Assembly: GCA_036426205.1 (NCBI GenBank)
Contig: CM071570.1
Coordinates: 54,023,087-54,087,086, forward strand
From: Ascaphus truei
Lineage: Eukaryota; Chordata; Amphibia; Anura; Ascaphidae
Reading direction: 5' to 3'
Length of the DNA stretch: 64,000 nt
The notes under the pieces: generated by a model
The model's input: the letters and a program-made list of their open reading frames with translations, nothing else
What the model was told of the DNA's origin: nothing
The model's database searches: none
Shown: positions 22,922 through 34,043 of the stretch, one piece after another
Layout of the letters: every line of letters begins with the position of its first letter
Numbering within the stretch: position 1 is the first letter of the stretch
Position numbers and translations under genes: made by a program

Positions 22922-24990
22922 GCTGGAGGCACTGAAACTACTAGCAATAACCCAGAGACCACCCAAAAGACTGTCCTGTTGCCCCTACCATCGTGGCTAC
23001 TCCGCTCTCCTGAACTAGCAGGTATGCCTCAGCACCACACTAAGAGAGTAATTCAATCCTTCTCCCAAGGGGGGGGCAGACATGGGTTACATTTGGAGGC
23101 GCTGCTGAGATCAATCAAGGCAGGTTTTCAGAAAGCAGCGAATGCAGAAAAAGGCCAGGGCCTCTGATGGTATACTGCCAGGGACCCTTGGCCACCCATA
23201 CTTCACTTTGGAGCAAGAGGGCCAGGGGTAAGCCCCATTATGTACGGGGAAGCCCCGGGGCACCAAGCACATAGACTGTGCGGGAAAGGGGGAATCCTCA
23301 CAGGGCTAGGCTGGTGGAGAGATAAGAAATCCCTGAACCTTTCCTTAATGGATGGTGTTGGGCACATCCAGCATCAGGGAGCGTGTATACCCTTCACCCA
23401 GTCATGTTCTATATTGGGGGCTCCCACCAGGAGACTGTGTGACTCCTGGGAGCATGTACCCCAATCTGTGTACGCTGCCATTAAGGGAACACCTGTTGCA
23501 TTTGTTTCTGAGATCAGGGCCCCGGCAGCATCCTGACCCTCAAAGGGGGTAACACAGGGTGATACATTGTGCTATTTTCAATGTCCACACAGTACACGTG
23601 CTGTGGGGGAGTCGCCTTGGACTGTGTCCGACAGTAGCGTGACCCCCACGGTCCATGTCCAGGTTTTCTGAGGGGGCTCCCACCAGGTTACTGTGTGACT
23701 CCTGGGAGTGTGTACCCTGATTTTTATACTCTGCCATATAGGGGACCACCAGCTGCATTAGTTGTTGTGGAATGGGGCACCTGGAAGCACAATGACCCTC
23801 AGAGGGGGTAAACAGGGGAGGGGTACAGCAAACTAGCACCACCGTGCTCGGCGTACCCCGTACTGTGGGGGAGTCATACCGGACAGTGTGTCCGTGGTAA
23901 CATGACCCCCACTTGGTTCATTACACATTCTGTATTTGGGGTTCCCAGAAGGGAACATTGTCCTGGGAGCGTGTACCCCAATTGGCCGCGGCCAACAAGG
24001 AACCATCTATTGCAGTGGCTTTGAAGATTGTGTACCTGGCAGGCTCTAGACTTTCCATGCTGGGGGTTGAAAGAGCAAAAAGGGACAGGCCCTGTGGTAT
24101 GTGGCAGGGATCCTGTGCACCTAATGAGTGATCTAAAAAGGCTGCCACTGCGTGGTGGTCGCGCAGTAAAGATATCCAAAATGGCGCTCCCGCCAGAGCA
24201 GTAGACCGCATGGGCTTGCAATTGCAAAATCTGCAAAAGTTGCAAACTAAGTTGCATTCTTTCAGCGCCAAAGCTTGGCCCCGCCCCTCAACGTGACTGG
24301 CATAGTCAGAGCAGGTCACACTCTGCTTCCACCCCTGCTTCTAATTCCACCCAGGGGAGGAGCTAACAGCGAGTCCATCAGCCAATCCTAGAGAAGCTAG
24401 TGCTGGGGGGCTAGCCCTGCCTCTGAAGGGTCATTTATCTGTGAGCTGTAAGAGAGAGAAGAGCTGTCATACCATTGTGAGGAATCACTGTAACATGGCT
24501 GCCTCTAGCGAATCTCTGGATTTAGAAGTATCCAACTACTCCCTCCCAGGTGGCTATCTGATAGTGAGGGTTGGAGAGCAAATCCATCTGCGCAGTGTGT
24601 GTGTGCACTGTCGCCTACCTGGTGGCCCTGTGGGCCTAAATGCGCGGTGCCAGCACTGTGGCACCTACTATCTGCGGCCTGCCAGCCCTGTGTCTGCAGA
24701 GTTGTATGCCTACCTCGTGACATGTTACCCCGACGGGTGCCGTTCCATTCCTGTTTCCTGCCACGGATGGCGTGGGCCCATGCGCCCTGCTAAATGTGTC
24801 CAGAAGCTCCAGGGGTTCCATGCCACTTGCTGCTACCTCAGTTGATACTGCAGACCCTGCGGTGGGCCCGTGGGCCCTACCACGGCCAGTCCGGCCTACA
24901 ACGACGGTACCGACGGTCCCAGGCTTGGGATCAGTACCCCTCCACGCCGACAAAGGTGAGTTCACAGCCCAAGGGGTGTCGGGTATGAGT
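22922..24990 (+). mobile_element. Internal region of an LTR-type element with three tandem ~260-bp repeats
   Basis: GC-rich block, sharply different from the AT-rich intron around it. Three diverged tandem units start near 23421, 23677 and 23942 (spacing 256 and 265 bp). They share CTCCCACCAGG, then CTCCTGGGAG(C/T)(A/G)TGTACCC, and later CTGTGGGGGAGTC and GTGACCCCCAC. A small cysteine-containing ORF follows at 24495. No polymerase is present. Other short ORFs here look like shadows. Likely a non-autonomous or deleted retroelement. Confidence 0.6.
24495..24845 (+). CDS. Unknown ORF with CxxC...CxxC pair, probably retroelement-derived
   Basis: I do not recognise this gene. The proposed start is the ATG in a fair context (GTAACATGG) at 24495. 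The frame opens further upstream at 24441, where MSCKREK is less convincing. The product is about 116 residues and begins MAASSESLDLEVSNYS. Its middle has CVHC and CQHC separated by 14 residues, a possible zinc ribbon, and the C-terminus has more Cys. It sits 3' of the tandem repeats in the presumed LTR element, where a gag-like or accessory ORF could lie. It may equally be a chance frame in GC-rich DNA. Confidence 0.3.
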   Translation: MAASSESLDLEVSNYSLPGGYLIVRVGEQIHLRSVCVHCRLPGGPVGLNARCQHCGTYYLRPASPVSAELYAYLVTCYPDGCRSIPVSCHGWRGPMRPAKCVQKLQGFHATCCYLS

Positions 24991-25015
24991 CCCCGGGTGA
25001 CCGCGGAGCATGGTA

Positions 25016-25210
25016 GCATCATAATCAATAATAATAATCATCAATATTATTATTATTATTATTATTGATGATTATTAATAATAATAATCAATAATAATAA
25101 TTATCATCATCATTAATAAAAATCATCATTGATGATTATTATTATTGATTATTATTAATAATGATTAATATTAATGATAATTATACAATATAATAAAAAT
25201 ACAATAATAA
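25016..25210. repeat. (AAT/ATT)n and (ATC)n microsatellite, self-complementary
   Basis: Alternating AAT and ATT runs with ATC/GAT interruptions, arranged so that successive blocks are inverted copies. The tract can fold on itself. Confidence 0.9.
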
Positions 25211-25220
25211 TTTATACATA

Positions 25221-25322
25221 ATTTTTTTTTTTTTTAATATATAAATTATACCATACAGGAATCGAACCCAGGACCTTTCATATGCTAGTTAAGGTCTGTA
25301 CCTCTACACCACAACATGTAAC
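25221..25322 (-). mobile_element. tRNA-derived SINE-like copy (minus)
   Basis: The minus strand has TGGTGTAGAGGTACAGAC as a box A-like region and an exact box B, GGTTCGATTCC (25258-25268 on the plus strand), spaced as in a tRNA. An A-run follows (T-run at 25222-25235 on plus), as in a SINE tail. It is not a tRNA gene: there is no clear acceptor stem pairing and no anticodon arm I can trust. Confidence 0.7.
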
Positions 25323-25387
25323 ATTTGCATAGTGCACTGTGGCAATGTGCTGTATAGGATAAATATATTTATAGGGTATGTCTTGTC

Positions 25388-25470
25388 ACACCAAGCCTGT
25401 GGTGTAGAGGTAAGGCATTGATATCAGTATATGGAAGGTCCTGAGTTCGATCCCTGCATGTGTATTATAC
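25388..25470 (+). mobile_element. tRNA-derived SINE-like copy (plus), inverted partner
   Basis: The same unit on the plus strand: TGTGGTGTAGAGGTAAGGC, then GGAAGGTCCTGAGTTCGATC. Box B reads AGTTCGATCCC, two changes from GGTTCGATTCC. It faces the copy at 25221-25322 across about 65 bp. Conserved GTGGTGTAGAGGTA and AAGGTCCTG(A/G)GTTCGAT in both copies show a family. Confidence 0.7.
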
Positions 25471-25662
25471 AAAATGTATTAATGGTAAATTTCCAAATGG
25501 TATGTGTGTATGTGTCTGTTAGTCAGCACGTGGACACAGCCCAATGAAGTTAGGAGAGAGATCTAGATGCCGGTCAGTCCTCGCGCGGCAAATTTGAGGT
25601 TTTCAAATCGGGAGCCATGCTTAGACCGCGTTATAAGGGGATCGCGCTATAACGGGGTTGAG

Positions 25663-26362
25663 CTGTACCAACTGCCAAGCACGGTGGTGGAGGGGTGATG
25701 ATTTGGGCTTGTTTTGCAGCCACAGGACCTGGGAACCTTGCAGTCATTGAGTCGACCATGAACTCCTCTGTATACCAAAGTATTCTAGAGTCAAATGTGA
25801 GGCCATCTGTCCGACAGTTAAAGCTTGGCCGAAATTGGGTCATGCAACAGGACAATGATCCCAAGCACACCAGCAAATCTACAACAGAATGGCTGAAAAA
25901 GAAAAGAATCAAGGTGTTGCAATCGCCCAGTCAAAGTCCAGACCTCAACCCAATTGAAATGCTGTGGCTGGACCTTAAGAGAGCTGTGCATAAACAAATG
26001 CCCACAAACCTCAATGAACTGAAGCAACGTTGTAAAGAAGAGTGGGCCAAAATTCCTCCACAACGATGTGAGAGACTGATAAAGTCATACAGAAAACGAT
26101 TACTTCAAGTTATTGCGGCTAAAGGTGGTTCTACAAGCGATTGAATCATAAGGTGTACTTAGTTTTTCACACATGGCTTCTCCATTTTGGCTTTATTTTT
26201 GTTAAATCATGACACAGTGTAATATGTCATGTGTTGTTGTTCATCTTAGGTTGTATTTACCTAATTTTAAGACCTGCTTGGGAACAGATGAGTGTTATTA
26301 TGTCCTGATATGTAAAACCATAGAATTCAAAGAGTGTGTACGTTCTTTTTCACACAACTGTA
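25663..26362 (+). mobile_element. Tc1-like transposon, 3' part including its right end
   Basis: From 25663 the sequence joins a Tc1 transposase in mid-ORF, and it runs on to a right end closing with CTTTTTCACACAACTGTA near 26362. GGTGTACTTAGTTTTTCACA after the stop is typical of the Tc1 3' flank. The left half, including the first catalytic Asp and the DNA-binding domains, is missing. GC-type sequence before 25663 (CGCTATAACGG) belongs to another repeat. Confidence 0.88.
25665..26144 (+). pseudogene. Tc1 transposase C-terminal part
   Basis: An uninterrupted frame reading PTAKHGGGGVMIWACFAATG, then QQDNDPKHTSKSTTEWL and SPSQSPDLNPIEMLWLDLK. The second catalytic Asp (QQD) and the Glu (NPIE) are 34 residues apart, the DD34E spacing of Tc1. 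The reading frame ends TSD with a stop at 26142-26144. The first 170 or so residues of a 340-residue transposase are gone, so it cannot act. The intact frame suggests a fairly recent copy. Confidence 0.92.
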
Positions 26363-27325
26363 TATGCCAAGATCCACAGCCAGTCACAACAATAGAACAC
26401 TCAATGTTAAAGGATCATACTGTTGCACAGTGTGTTGCTGCACTGTTTTGTTCTATTATCAGTATCTTTAAGTTCGTTGTAAAGTTTTCTGTGGACCAAT
26501 TTCTGTTTGTGGCCCATGGACTCCATGTGAATGGATATTCCAGGCAAAAGGTGACACGTGTGCTCATTTGCATGTCATTTCTCAGAATCCCTTTCTGCAG
26601 TGATATTCTTTATTGGCTATATGCTAACGGTGGAGGTTTTTTGTTGCCTTTTTCAGCCACTATAACTTAAAATGTGTGTGTGTGTGGTGTGGGTGTGTAT
26701 GTGTTGTGGATGGTATAGTGATATATATATAATATATAGATATATATATATATATATATATATATAGATTATATATATATATATAGATATATATATTAGA
26801 TTATAATGTGTGGGTGTGTGGTGTATTGTACATATACAATATTTTCTATGGAGTATTTTAACAATGATTGCTACTACTGCTTAGTGAATAACCCCCACCC
26901 CTCTAAGTATAAAATAGCGACTGCTATTGTGCCTACAGTGTGTTGCTCCGTTCTATATGGAATGGCCTTTTTGTAAAAACAGATTAAAAACATATGTTCA
27001 TTTTGGCCTGAGGCCCGTGTGGATTTATTAACAGTGGCTGCAACCGTGCTTCTGATTTATAAAAAAAAAAAATGACAGTAGTTTTCTTCACTGTTGCTTT
27101 TGAACACAGAAGTGCAGACATGAATGTGACTTCCACATGTGCTCTTGATCTCTTCTTTTAAATGTGTTTAGCACAGAAGCTCTTCTGCAGTTTTCCAGGG
27201 CTCCGTTGGTCTGCATGTGCAGTACTATGGTAATAAAATAGTGGTGTTATTTTAATTCTTTAAATTAAATTAGCTCTTTATAAGCTCTTTTTCCTCCAAG
27301 TTTTAATCGTTTAGCTTGTGTATTA
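26363..27325. other. No gene seen; ATTTGCAT repeat core and (TA)n
   Basis: Bases 26555-26605 repeat the CTCATTTGCATGTCATTTC and AGAATCCCTTTCTGCAG core. (TG)n runs at 26675-26710 and (TA)n with ATAG at 26720-26800. Then AT-rich sequence with no coding motif. Confidence 0.6.
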
Positions 27326-27663
27326 GGCTGCGTCCTCTGTGCCGCTTAGCGCGGTCAGCACAATGAATGGGAAGGTGTCCGGCCACGCTCACGCGGCGCG
27401 CCCGTATGCTTGAAGGCTCTAGGTGCTTGCCGAGACAGATTAATTTGTCTTTCAGGCGCGCTGAGGGGTCACATGACCATTTCAACCAATCAGCGCCAAT
27501 CACTGATCAGCCACACCCCTGGCAACGCGCCTGCCAACACCCCTTCCCACTGCTCATGCGAGAAAAAAAAAATATGCCGGACAGCCGAGCTTTCATGCTT
27601 GGAGAGTTGGTGACATCGTCGCTGTCAAGCATGAGCGCCGTCAGCGGAACAGAGGACGCAGCC
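27326..27663. mobile_element. PIF/Harbinger-like MITE with TTA target duplication
   Basis: The left end GGCTGCGTCCTCTGTGCCGC (27326) is repeated inverted at the right end (CGGAACAGAGGACGCAGCC to 27663). TTA is present on both sides (27323-27325 and 27664-27666), as expected for PIF/Harbinger. The 338-bp body is CpG-rich with no transposase. Confidence 0.85.
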
Positions 27664-27734
27664 TTAGGCGGAGGTGCGCTGAGGCTGAGGGAAAGCGGGT
27701 GCTTTCCCTGGCCTTAGACCACGCGCCGTCCGGG

Positions 27735-27960
27735 GGCGTGTCGGGGGGGTCGGCATGTGACGTCACGGAGCTGGTTCGCCCCTCATTGGGCGAACCGCTC
27801 ACGTGACCGGCCCTGCGCTCCCTTGAGCGCTTGAATTTAAAATTTTGGTAAGACTTACGCTACCGCACGCTTGCGGAAGCGTGCGCGAGCCCCTGCTAAA
27901 GCCGCTCTCATTGCGGCTGCAGGGGCTCACTGCCGACCAGCAGCGCGCCTCAGCACGGGT
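27735..27960. repeat. CpG-rich repeat with perfect GGTTCGCCC palindrome and CACGTG box
   Basis: GGTTCGCCC (27773-27781) and GGGCGAACC (27788-27796) flank CTCATT. The sequence continues GCTCACGTGACC. The loop and right arm contain ATTGG, an inverted CCAAT. Related copies lie at 30560-30790 and 37905-38110. Likely a non-autonomous DNA element; ends not defined. Confidence 0.65.
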
Positions 27961-30559
27961 CCTTATGGAGCAAAGCTTGGAGAAGTTTTGAGACAAAAGA
28001 CAATTATGTTGTTTCAGTGTAATTACTGGTGCAATGTTGAATATTTGCACTGAAACAAAAATATTAATAGAATTCCCCCCCCCCTCCTTTATTTATTTAT
28101 TTTTTTAAATAATAAAAAATTATGCGTTCACATTATTCTTAAACATGTAACATTTCCATTTAGTCTCATAAAAGCTGTGGTTTCATGTGCATATCTAGAG
28201 ATTAAACCCACCAGACCAGCTCTGCGATGATCTTTCATTGTTACAGTTTAGTTTTAGAGAGTATGAAGGCACGCTATATAACGTAGAGATTGTGGAAGGG
28301 GAAGGTACTGTGTGTAATTTTGAACTAGGCACATACAACGTAAAGTGTGCGCCTGAACAGAAGCTCGTATAGTATATATACCTTGTATAGTGCAGCAATA
28401 GCAATGTTGGTCTGGGGCTGGTTTGGGTTCTGCACGAGCAACAGATTGAGTAGCACCTGTTTATTCTTTGGGAGGACTCTGTAGGGGAGACGGAGTAGAG
28501 AAGTAAAAGTGCTCTCTCTAAGAACACTTACAATAACCAGAGCCGGAGGAAGTGCCTCAGGATGTTTCTGTATTTATTTTTTTCAGAGGAAGACTTGACA
28601 TTTGAACTCTCTTTAAGCTTTGACTGCCTATTGAGACAGGCCATAAATAAAGAGGAAGTTGCGATGAGATGCAACATTCCCCTTATTCCTTGGCTGCAAT
28701 GCGGCTCATCCATTTTTAGTTGTACAAAGTGCCAGCACACTTCCTGGTGGTAATATTGAGGTGGTCCCACCACTGGATAGCAGTGGATGATAGATTCATG
28801 TTGAATATTGGATTTCATGTCAAGGAGAGAGAGAGGACCCACATTAACGGTAATCTATCTCTTGTTTGTAACACCACCTCTGGCTTACTTATTAATTGTG
28901 TGCAAGAATCTGTATAAAGACAAATCGTGTCAAACATACCACTGTCACGTAACTGCATGTAAATGATATTTCTTAAAAGCAATATTTTTACATATCTAGC
29001 TCTACTGAATATGGCAAGAGCTCACAATTTGTATCAATACAAATGTTTTTTTTAGTGATTTTTGCAACAATTCTTTGATACTTTTATAAGTAGGCCCTCC
29101 TGATTCAGGTTCCAATAAAAAATAAAATGGGAGGAGGGGGGGGAGAGAGTTATTGTAAATCAGCACTTTCTATTGGGGGGCAGGGGGGGGGGCATTTTGA
29201 CAATTCCTAGACGTGAAACATTGTACTATTAAGCTGATTATCTCTGCACAAAAATTAGAGGTAATACTGGACATGTATGTGTCCGGTATTATCTCTGTGG
29301 ACATAGTGACCTGACCGGCTTTGGGGGTTGCATGATTTCCCCGAGCAGGGCTGCTGCTAGGGGGCTGGGCAGCTTCCTTTATCCTGAATGGCTGCTGCTG
29401 GGTAATGCAGACAATCAGGAGTGAATTTGAGGGGCCCAGCAGGGAAGAGAAGGTATATCAATTAGTAGGAGACAGTAGTTTTTTTTCCCATCTGTTTTAA
29501 AGATTAACAACTTAACAGGTCTGGGGTAACTGTCACTTTTTTTCTGTCACATTGATTTTTTGCAATAGTTTTCAATGGAGTCTCACTCCAAATAATGGTA
29601 CTTTTCCATTAAAATGCAATTCTTAGACTAGAACCCTCAAATCTCAATGATTTCAGTCTTTGGAGTTTGACATCTTTGACCCAGAAATTCCTGGATGTAT
29701 CTGCTATGCCTCCCAATCCAGTTACCCATATGCTTATATCACCTTCATATAAAGATGTGGTACTTGATTAATTGGCCTCGCCTTAATTATCACTAAGACA
29801 ACCTCCTCACTTAGGTATATATTTGGCAAGTCGGAACAAAGAGCTGTGTCGCCCTGAAACATCACGTTTTGTATGTGCCTGTCTCTTCACGTGTAAGGAA
29901 CATGAGAAAAACCCCTATTCCATACTCCGTTTTCGTTATTCTAAATGTCATGAAATTTGCATGTCACAATGTAATTTGTGATCAATAAACAAAAACATAG
30001 ATTGCAAACACAGAAAAATAAATCGATTTACAAGATACCTGACAAATACTAAATACCCTTTAAAAGCTACTAGGAAAACACTATATTTTATACCACTTTG
30101 TGGGACGAGTGCGTAAACCTAATAGAATGCGGGCAAAACAAAATTTGAAACATCATCAATTTGTGAATTTTGTCATCAAATTGTCCTAGTATTCTCAAAC
30201 TTCAGTAAAAATTATAATGTCTTGCTAATTTAATTATCACATTATTGTGTTGTATTATAAGAACCGATAAAGAAGTCTAGTTTCCACTGATAGTGGAGGC
30301 ACCGGCAACGGAGTTGTCCAGAAGGGCGGCTATTGTCTGTTACAATGATAAAGCACTGTATTGAAGTCAAACAAAAATGTAAATACTGAATACCACCTCC
30401 AAAACTCACATTATTGTGACTTGAAAAGAAATGCGTTTAATATAATATCACAAACTGCAAAACACTTCCATGTAACAATCTCATTCACAACAAACTGTCT
30501 GAAAGTTGAAAAATAAACACACAAAACTAATTATTCTCAAGAAGGTTGTGATGTATGAA
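27961..30559. other. AT-rich intron DNA, nothing recognised
   Basis: Contains homopolymer runs (C-run at 28075-28084, G-runs at 29129-29140 and 29176-29192) but no coding motif and no repeat I can name. Short ORFs have no domain signal. Confidence 0.45.
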
Positions 30560-30790
30560 AAGTTGGGCTGAGATTATAGTAGGCGTGCACAGCATAGCGC
30601 ATGGCGTCGCGCACGCCTATCGCTCGAGCGGACCCTATACCGAGGTCTGAGGCGATTGGGAGGCGTCACCAGGCTGGTTCGACCCCCATTGGCTGAACCG
30701 CTCACATGACGCGACCGTCACGCGAAATGACAAAATCATTTGTCTTTTCAAAAATCTGCAGTGCAGTCGCTCTGCATCACTTGCGCGCAC
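30560..30790. repeat. Second copy of the GGTTCG / CACATGAC CpG-rich repeat
   Basis: CTGGTTCGACCCCCATTGGC then TGAACCGCTCACATGAC matches the 27.77 kb copy in order and spacing, with the palindrome decayed. It begins with GCGTGCACAGCATAGCG and its inverted partner CGTCGCGCACGC. Confidence 0.6.
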
Positions 30791-30827
30791 TATGGGCGGC
30801 CTCATAGAGAAGAGGGTCTGTTCGTTA

Positions 30828-31296
30828 TACAGGCATCCCTCTATGCACGGAATCTCGATGTACGGAATCTCGCTATAACGGAATTTATAACTTGGGGAAG
30901 AAATGTTACATTTACAGAATGTTGAATCTCTAAACGATACATTTGGGGGTGGAGGGGTTGTACATTGCACGGTCTGTCATTTGTCCGAGTGCAGTTCATA
31001 TTGCTTTAAGTTGTTTGCGCACGCTTTTCATACTGAACTGGTTTCCTCACACTCTTAATTTTGACTATTATTAATATTTTATCATACAATTATCAATTTC
31101 CCAATAAATCTGCATAAAAAAGTTTGCTGACTTACGTGTGATTTTATTATGTCTTGGGGCTGGATCTTTCTCTGTAGAAACGCATCTCCATTTATTTAAT
31201 GGAAGTCAATGGGAAAATAGGTTTTGATATACGGAATTTCGCATTACGGACAACTTTTCAGGAACGTATCTGTTCCATGTATCGGGGGATTCCTGT
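30828..31296. mobile_element. DNA element with TACAGG ends and GGAATCTCG repeats
   Basis: The left end TACAGGCATCCCTCTATGCA and the right end TGTATCGGGGGATTCCTGTA are inverted copies. Inside, near both ends, ACGGAATCTCG or ACGGAATTTCG occurs several times. No transposase. Similar ends are seen at 50032-50283, and an isolated piece (CGCTATAACGG) at 25630-25655. Confidence 0.65.
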
Positions 31297-32466
31297 ACTG
31301 ACTTAGTAGCTACAGTAGAACACAAATCAAAAACGTATTACGCAGTGAATAATTATCACTGCAAACCACAGTAGATGGCAAAGTTAATCTACAGGTTGTT
31401 GTTGTTGTTTTATTATTGTGGTTACCAATTTATTTTAATTTTAAATGTTTAATTTCTCTGGTTCAAGCTAGTTGAAAATGTAATAGAAGTTGCAAAATAA
31501 TACTGTACATTTAATGTTTTGCATCTTGAATCCGGTCGATGTGATGTACCGTTTACATTATTTATTTATTTTTTTAATCACTTAAAAAAACTAAAATGTA
31601 ATTCCAAGGTGGGGAGTGCATTGATTTTGGTTAAAACGTCTGTCAGATCTAACTTGGGATGGCAGAAAAGATATCCTCAAAATTTTAGCAGTATCGCTCG
31701 AGGCATTTGTCCTGTGGAGACAGACAAAACAGTGGGGGGAAAAAACACACACATCCAATAATATTACAAAAAGAGTCTTCGGCTGAGCCTCTGATTGAGC
31801 TACCGGTGCTGAAGCAGTGACTGAGCCACCTGTGCTGAAGCAGGGATATCCTGAAAACCTGTCATGTTTGGGGGGCTTGAGCTTGAGGACTAGAGTTGAG
31901 CTCCCCTACTGTAAAGAACACATTGAAGGGTTATGTTTTGTTTTTTCTCTTGATAAAAAAAAAAATTGTTTCTTTACCATTCCGGTTTACAGCTTTGGAG
32001 CCTTGATAGGTCTCTTTAGCAAGTATATTTATGGTTTGGCCTTTGCAAGACAAATAGAACATTGATTTAAAGCCCGATATTTTTATAGTTACAATTATTT
32101 CTTGGAATTGGGAGCATGGTAAAAACGTGTTCATTAAACGTTGCTCATGGGGAAGTGCAACTGGCTTCAGGATTAAAGTCTTTTACTGCATTGATTTTTC
32201 AAACCACATAGAAGAATTTTTTTAATTTAGCTTTCCGCTTCATCTGGAAATCAGATCAAAATATTGAAAACATACAGCAAAATAGACTCCAGTGATTTGC
32301 TTTTTAGAGGCATCATACTGGCATGTGGCTGTTTTTGTTTTTGCCTTTGTTTAAAGCAGAATTTAATTCAAAATCCTATACTGTATGTGTTTTGTTTGTT
32401 TTTTAAACAAAACAGTTGTGTAATATTAGATAATAGTTACTGTCCCATGATTTCTATTGTGTAATG
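31297..32466. other. No gene seen; foldback-MITE piece at 31790-31905
   Basis: Bases 31790-31905 contain TGAGCCACCTGTGCTGAAGC and AGGGATATCCTGAAAACCTG, one half of the fold-back MITE described at 32467-32662. The remainder is AT-rich with no coding motif. Confidence 0.6.
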
Positions 32467-32662
32467 CAAGGGTTCTCACCTCCAGTCCTAAAGACCCCGC
32501 TCCCCCCCCCACCCCCCCCCACCCCCAACAGGTCAGGTTTTCAGGATATCCCTGCTTCAGCACAGGTGGCTAAGTCAGTGATTCAGTCGAAGACCTGTGG
32601 TGAAGCTGAGATCCTTAAAACCTGACCTGGAGGATTCTGAAGACTGGAGTTGAGAACTCCTG
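32467..32662. mobile_element. Foldback MITE, AGGTCAGGTTTTCAGGATATCC family
   Basis: Left half CAAGGGTTCTCACCTCCAGT ... GGTCAGGTTTTCAGGATATC, right half (decayed) ... AAAACCTGACCTGGAGGATT and GACTGGAGTTGAGAACTCCTG. The halves are inverted copies through most of the element. C-runs interrupt the left half. Target duplication is not clear. The same family is at 31790-31905 and 54749-54940. Confidence 0.75.
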
Positions 32663-32924
32663 TTATACTGTATTAAGTGTCCTTGGGTTGCTATAGTAAC
32701 CATTTAGGAAACCACGCGGCTTCCTCTTTTGAAATAGGCGGCCATATTGCACGCCCTGGGAAGCAGGATCTTTGCCGATCGATCGGCTGCTTAGATACAT
32801 GCATTACTGTAAATGTAACTAACTGGTGCATGTATTTAAAAGGAGGAAATGATGCTTTAAATGAGCTTTACCTTTAAAAAAATAATTTAAAAATGATTAA
32901 ATCACTTCTCTCACTCTTCTCATC

Positions 32925-33052
32925 TCACTCTTTTCTCACCGCTCTCCCTCTCTCTCCCTCTCTCTCCCTCTCTCTCCCTCTCTCTCCGACCTCTATCTCA
33001 CTATATAGGCCCTATATATTAACGCTCTCTCCCTCTCTCTCCCTCTGCATTT
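32925..33052. repeat. (CTCTCTCC)n microsatellite
   Basis: At least six CTCTCTCC units at 32941-32988, with a second smaller cluster at 33024-33046. Confidence 0.95.
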
Positions 33053-33691
33053 TCTGTGACTACTAAAGGCTAATTTTAGATACCGGCCCAGCATTTTGTG
33101 AATGTATGCTAAACAAAACGGGTATATAAATACATGAATGAACAGAGCTAGCTGTTTGTACTGTATGGTGGTCCTCCAAATGATTATTAACATTGAAGTG
33201 GTTCATGATATGGAAGAGTGTGAGAAGCACTGCTTTAAATTATCTTTTATTTATGCAGCTAGGCACTTTCCAGTAGAGGGCATTGTTCAACAAGCTGTTT
33301 GTGTTTGTTGATGCTGTCAAATTATAGTTGGATCTTGCAGTGGAGCAGTTTTTTGGGGATGATTTTGAAAACGTATACAGATGTAGCTAGACTCAGTGTC
33401 TTCGGTGCCGCTGCCACCCGTGGTTTCGGCACTGGGGAATTAACGCTGTGGGGGGTCCCATTCGGAACCATGTACCCCCCACAGTTCGATCACTGCAGAC
33501 ACTGTCCTCAGTGAGAACAGCGATTCCTGCTACATCTCTGTGTATTTTATTTTCTGATGTCACCAATTTACTGGGTTGCATTGATCTCCAACCGTAATTT
33601 TACAATAAATGTTACGCAGTTACAAAGTAGTTACATATTAGATGAGACGTGTCCATCAAGTTCAACCTATGCTAAATTTAGACGACAGATA
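33053..33691. other. No gene seen
   Basis: AT-rich to about 33380, then more mixed. CCCACAGTTCGATCACTGCA and similar pieces look like repeat DNA but I cannot name it. Confidence 0.4.
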
Positions 33692-33699
33692 CTTTATCC

Positions 33700-34043
33700 C
33701 GGGGGAGTGCAAACATTTGCTGCCGCGCCGCCCTGTCTTGCCTGCCCCGGTGCTCGCCCCCCCCCCCCTACCTTGGAGCTGTGTCAAATGACGCTGCGGG
33801 TCATTTGACGTCACGTGACCCGAGGCGTCATTTGACACGTGTGACGTCACGTCACATGACCCCGCAGCGTCCGAATTACGGTAAGTTGAGAGTTGCAGAG
33901 GCTTCACGCAATCCCCCGGCATTTAATTTAAATGCCTTGGGGAAGAGCGAGGGGCCTCTGCAACCGCCAAGCCCCTCCCCCCCAACCCCCCATAAGAAAA
34001 TCTCCAACCCGCCCCCCCCCCCCCCCCCAGTTGTGACACCCTG
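33700..34043. mobile_element. hAT MITE, exact 8-bp target duplication
   Basis: CTTTATCC is present on both sides (33692-33699 and 34044-34051). The left end CGGGGGAGTGCAAAC resembles the CAGGGGTGCGCAAA ends of the elements at 61499 and 63457. Inside are CAAATGACGCTGCGGGTCAT-type inverted motifs and GCATTTAATTTAAATGC(C). The right end is eroded next to a C-run. Confidence 0.88.

Noticed and set aside
25388..25470. A functional tRNA gene
   Set aside because: Box A and box B are present, but no acceptor stem or reliable anticodon arm is seen, and there is an inverted second copy. A SINE-like element fits better.
26209..26670. 153-residue ORF after the Tc1 transposase
   Set aside because: It begins in the Tc1 right flank and runs into a dispersed repeat, with no domain signal.
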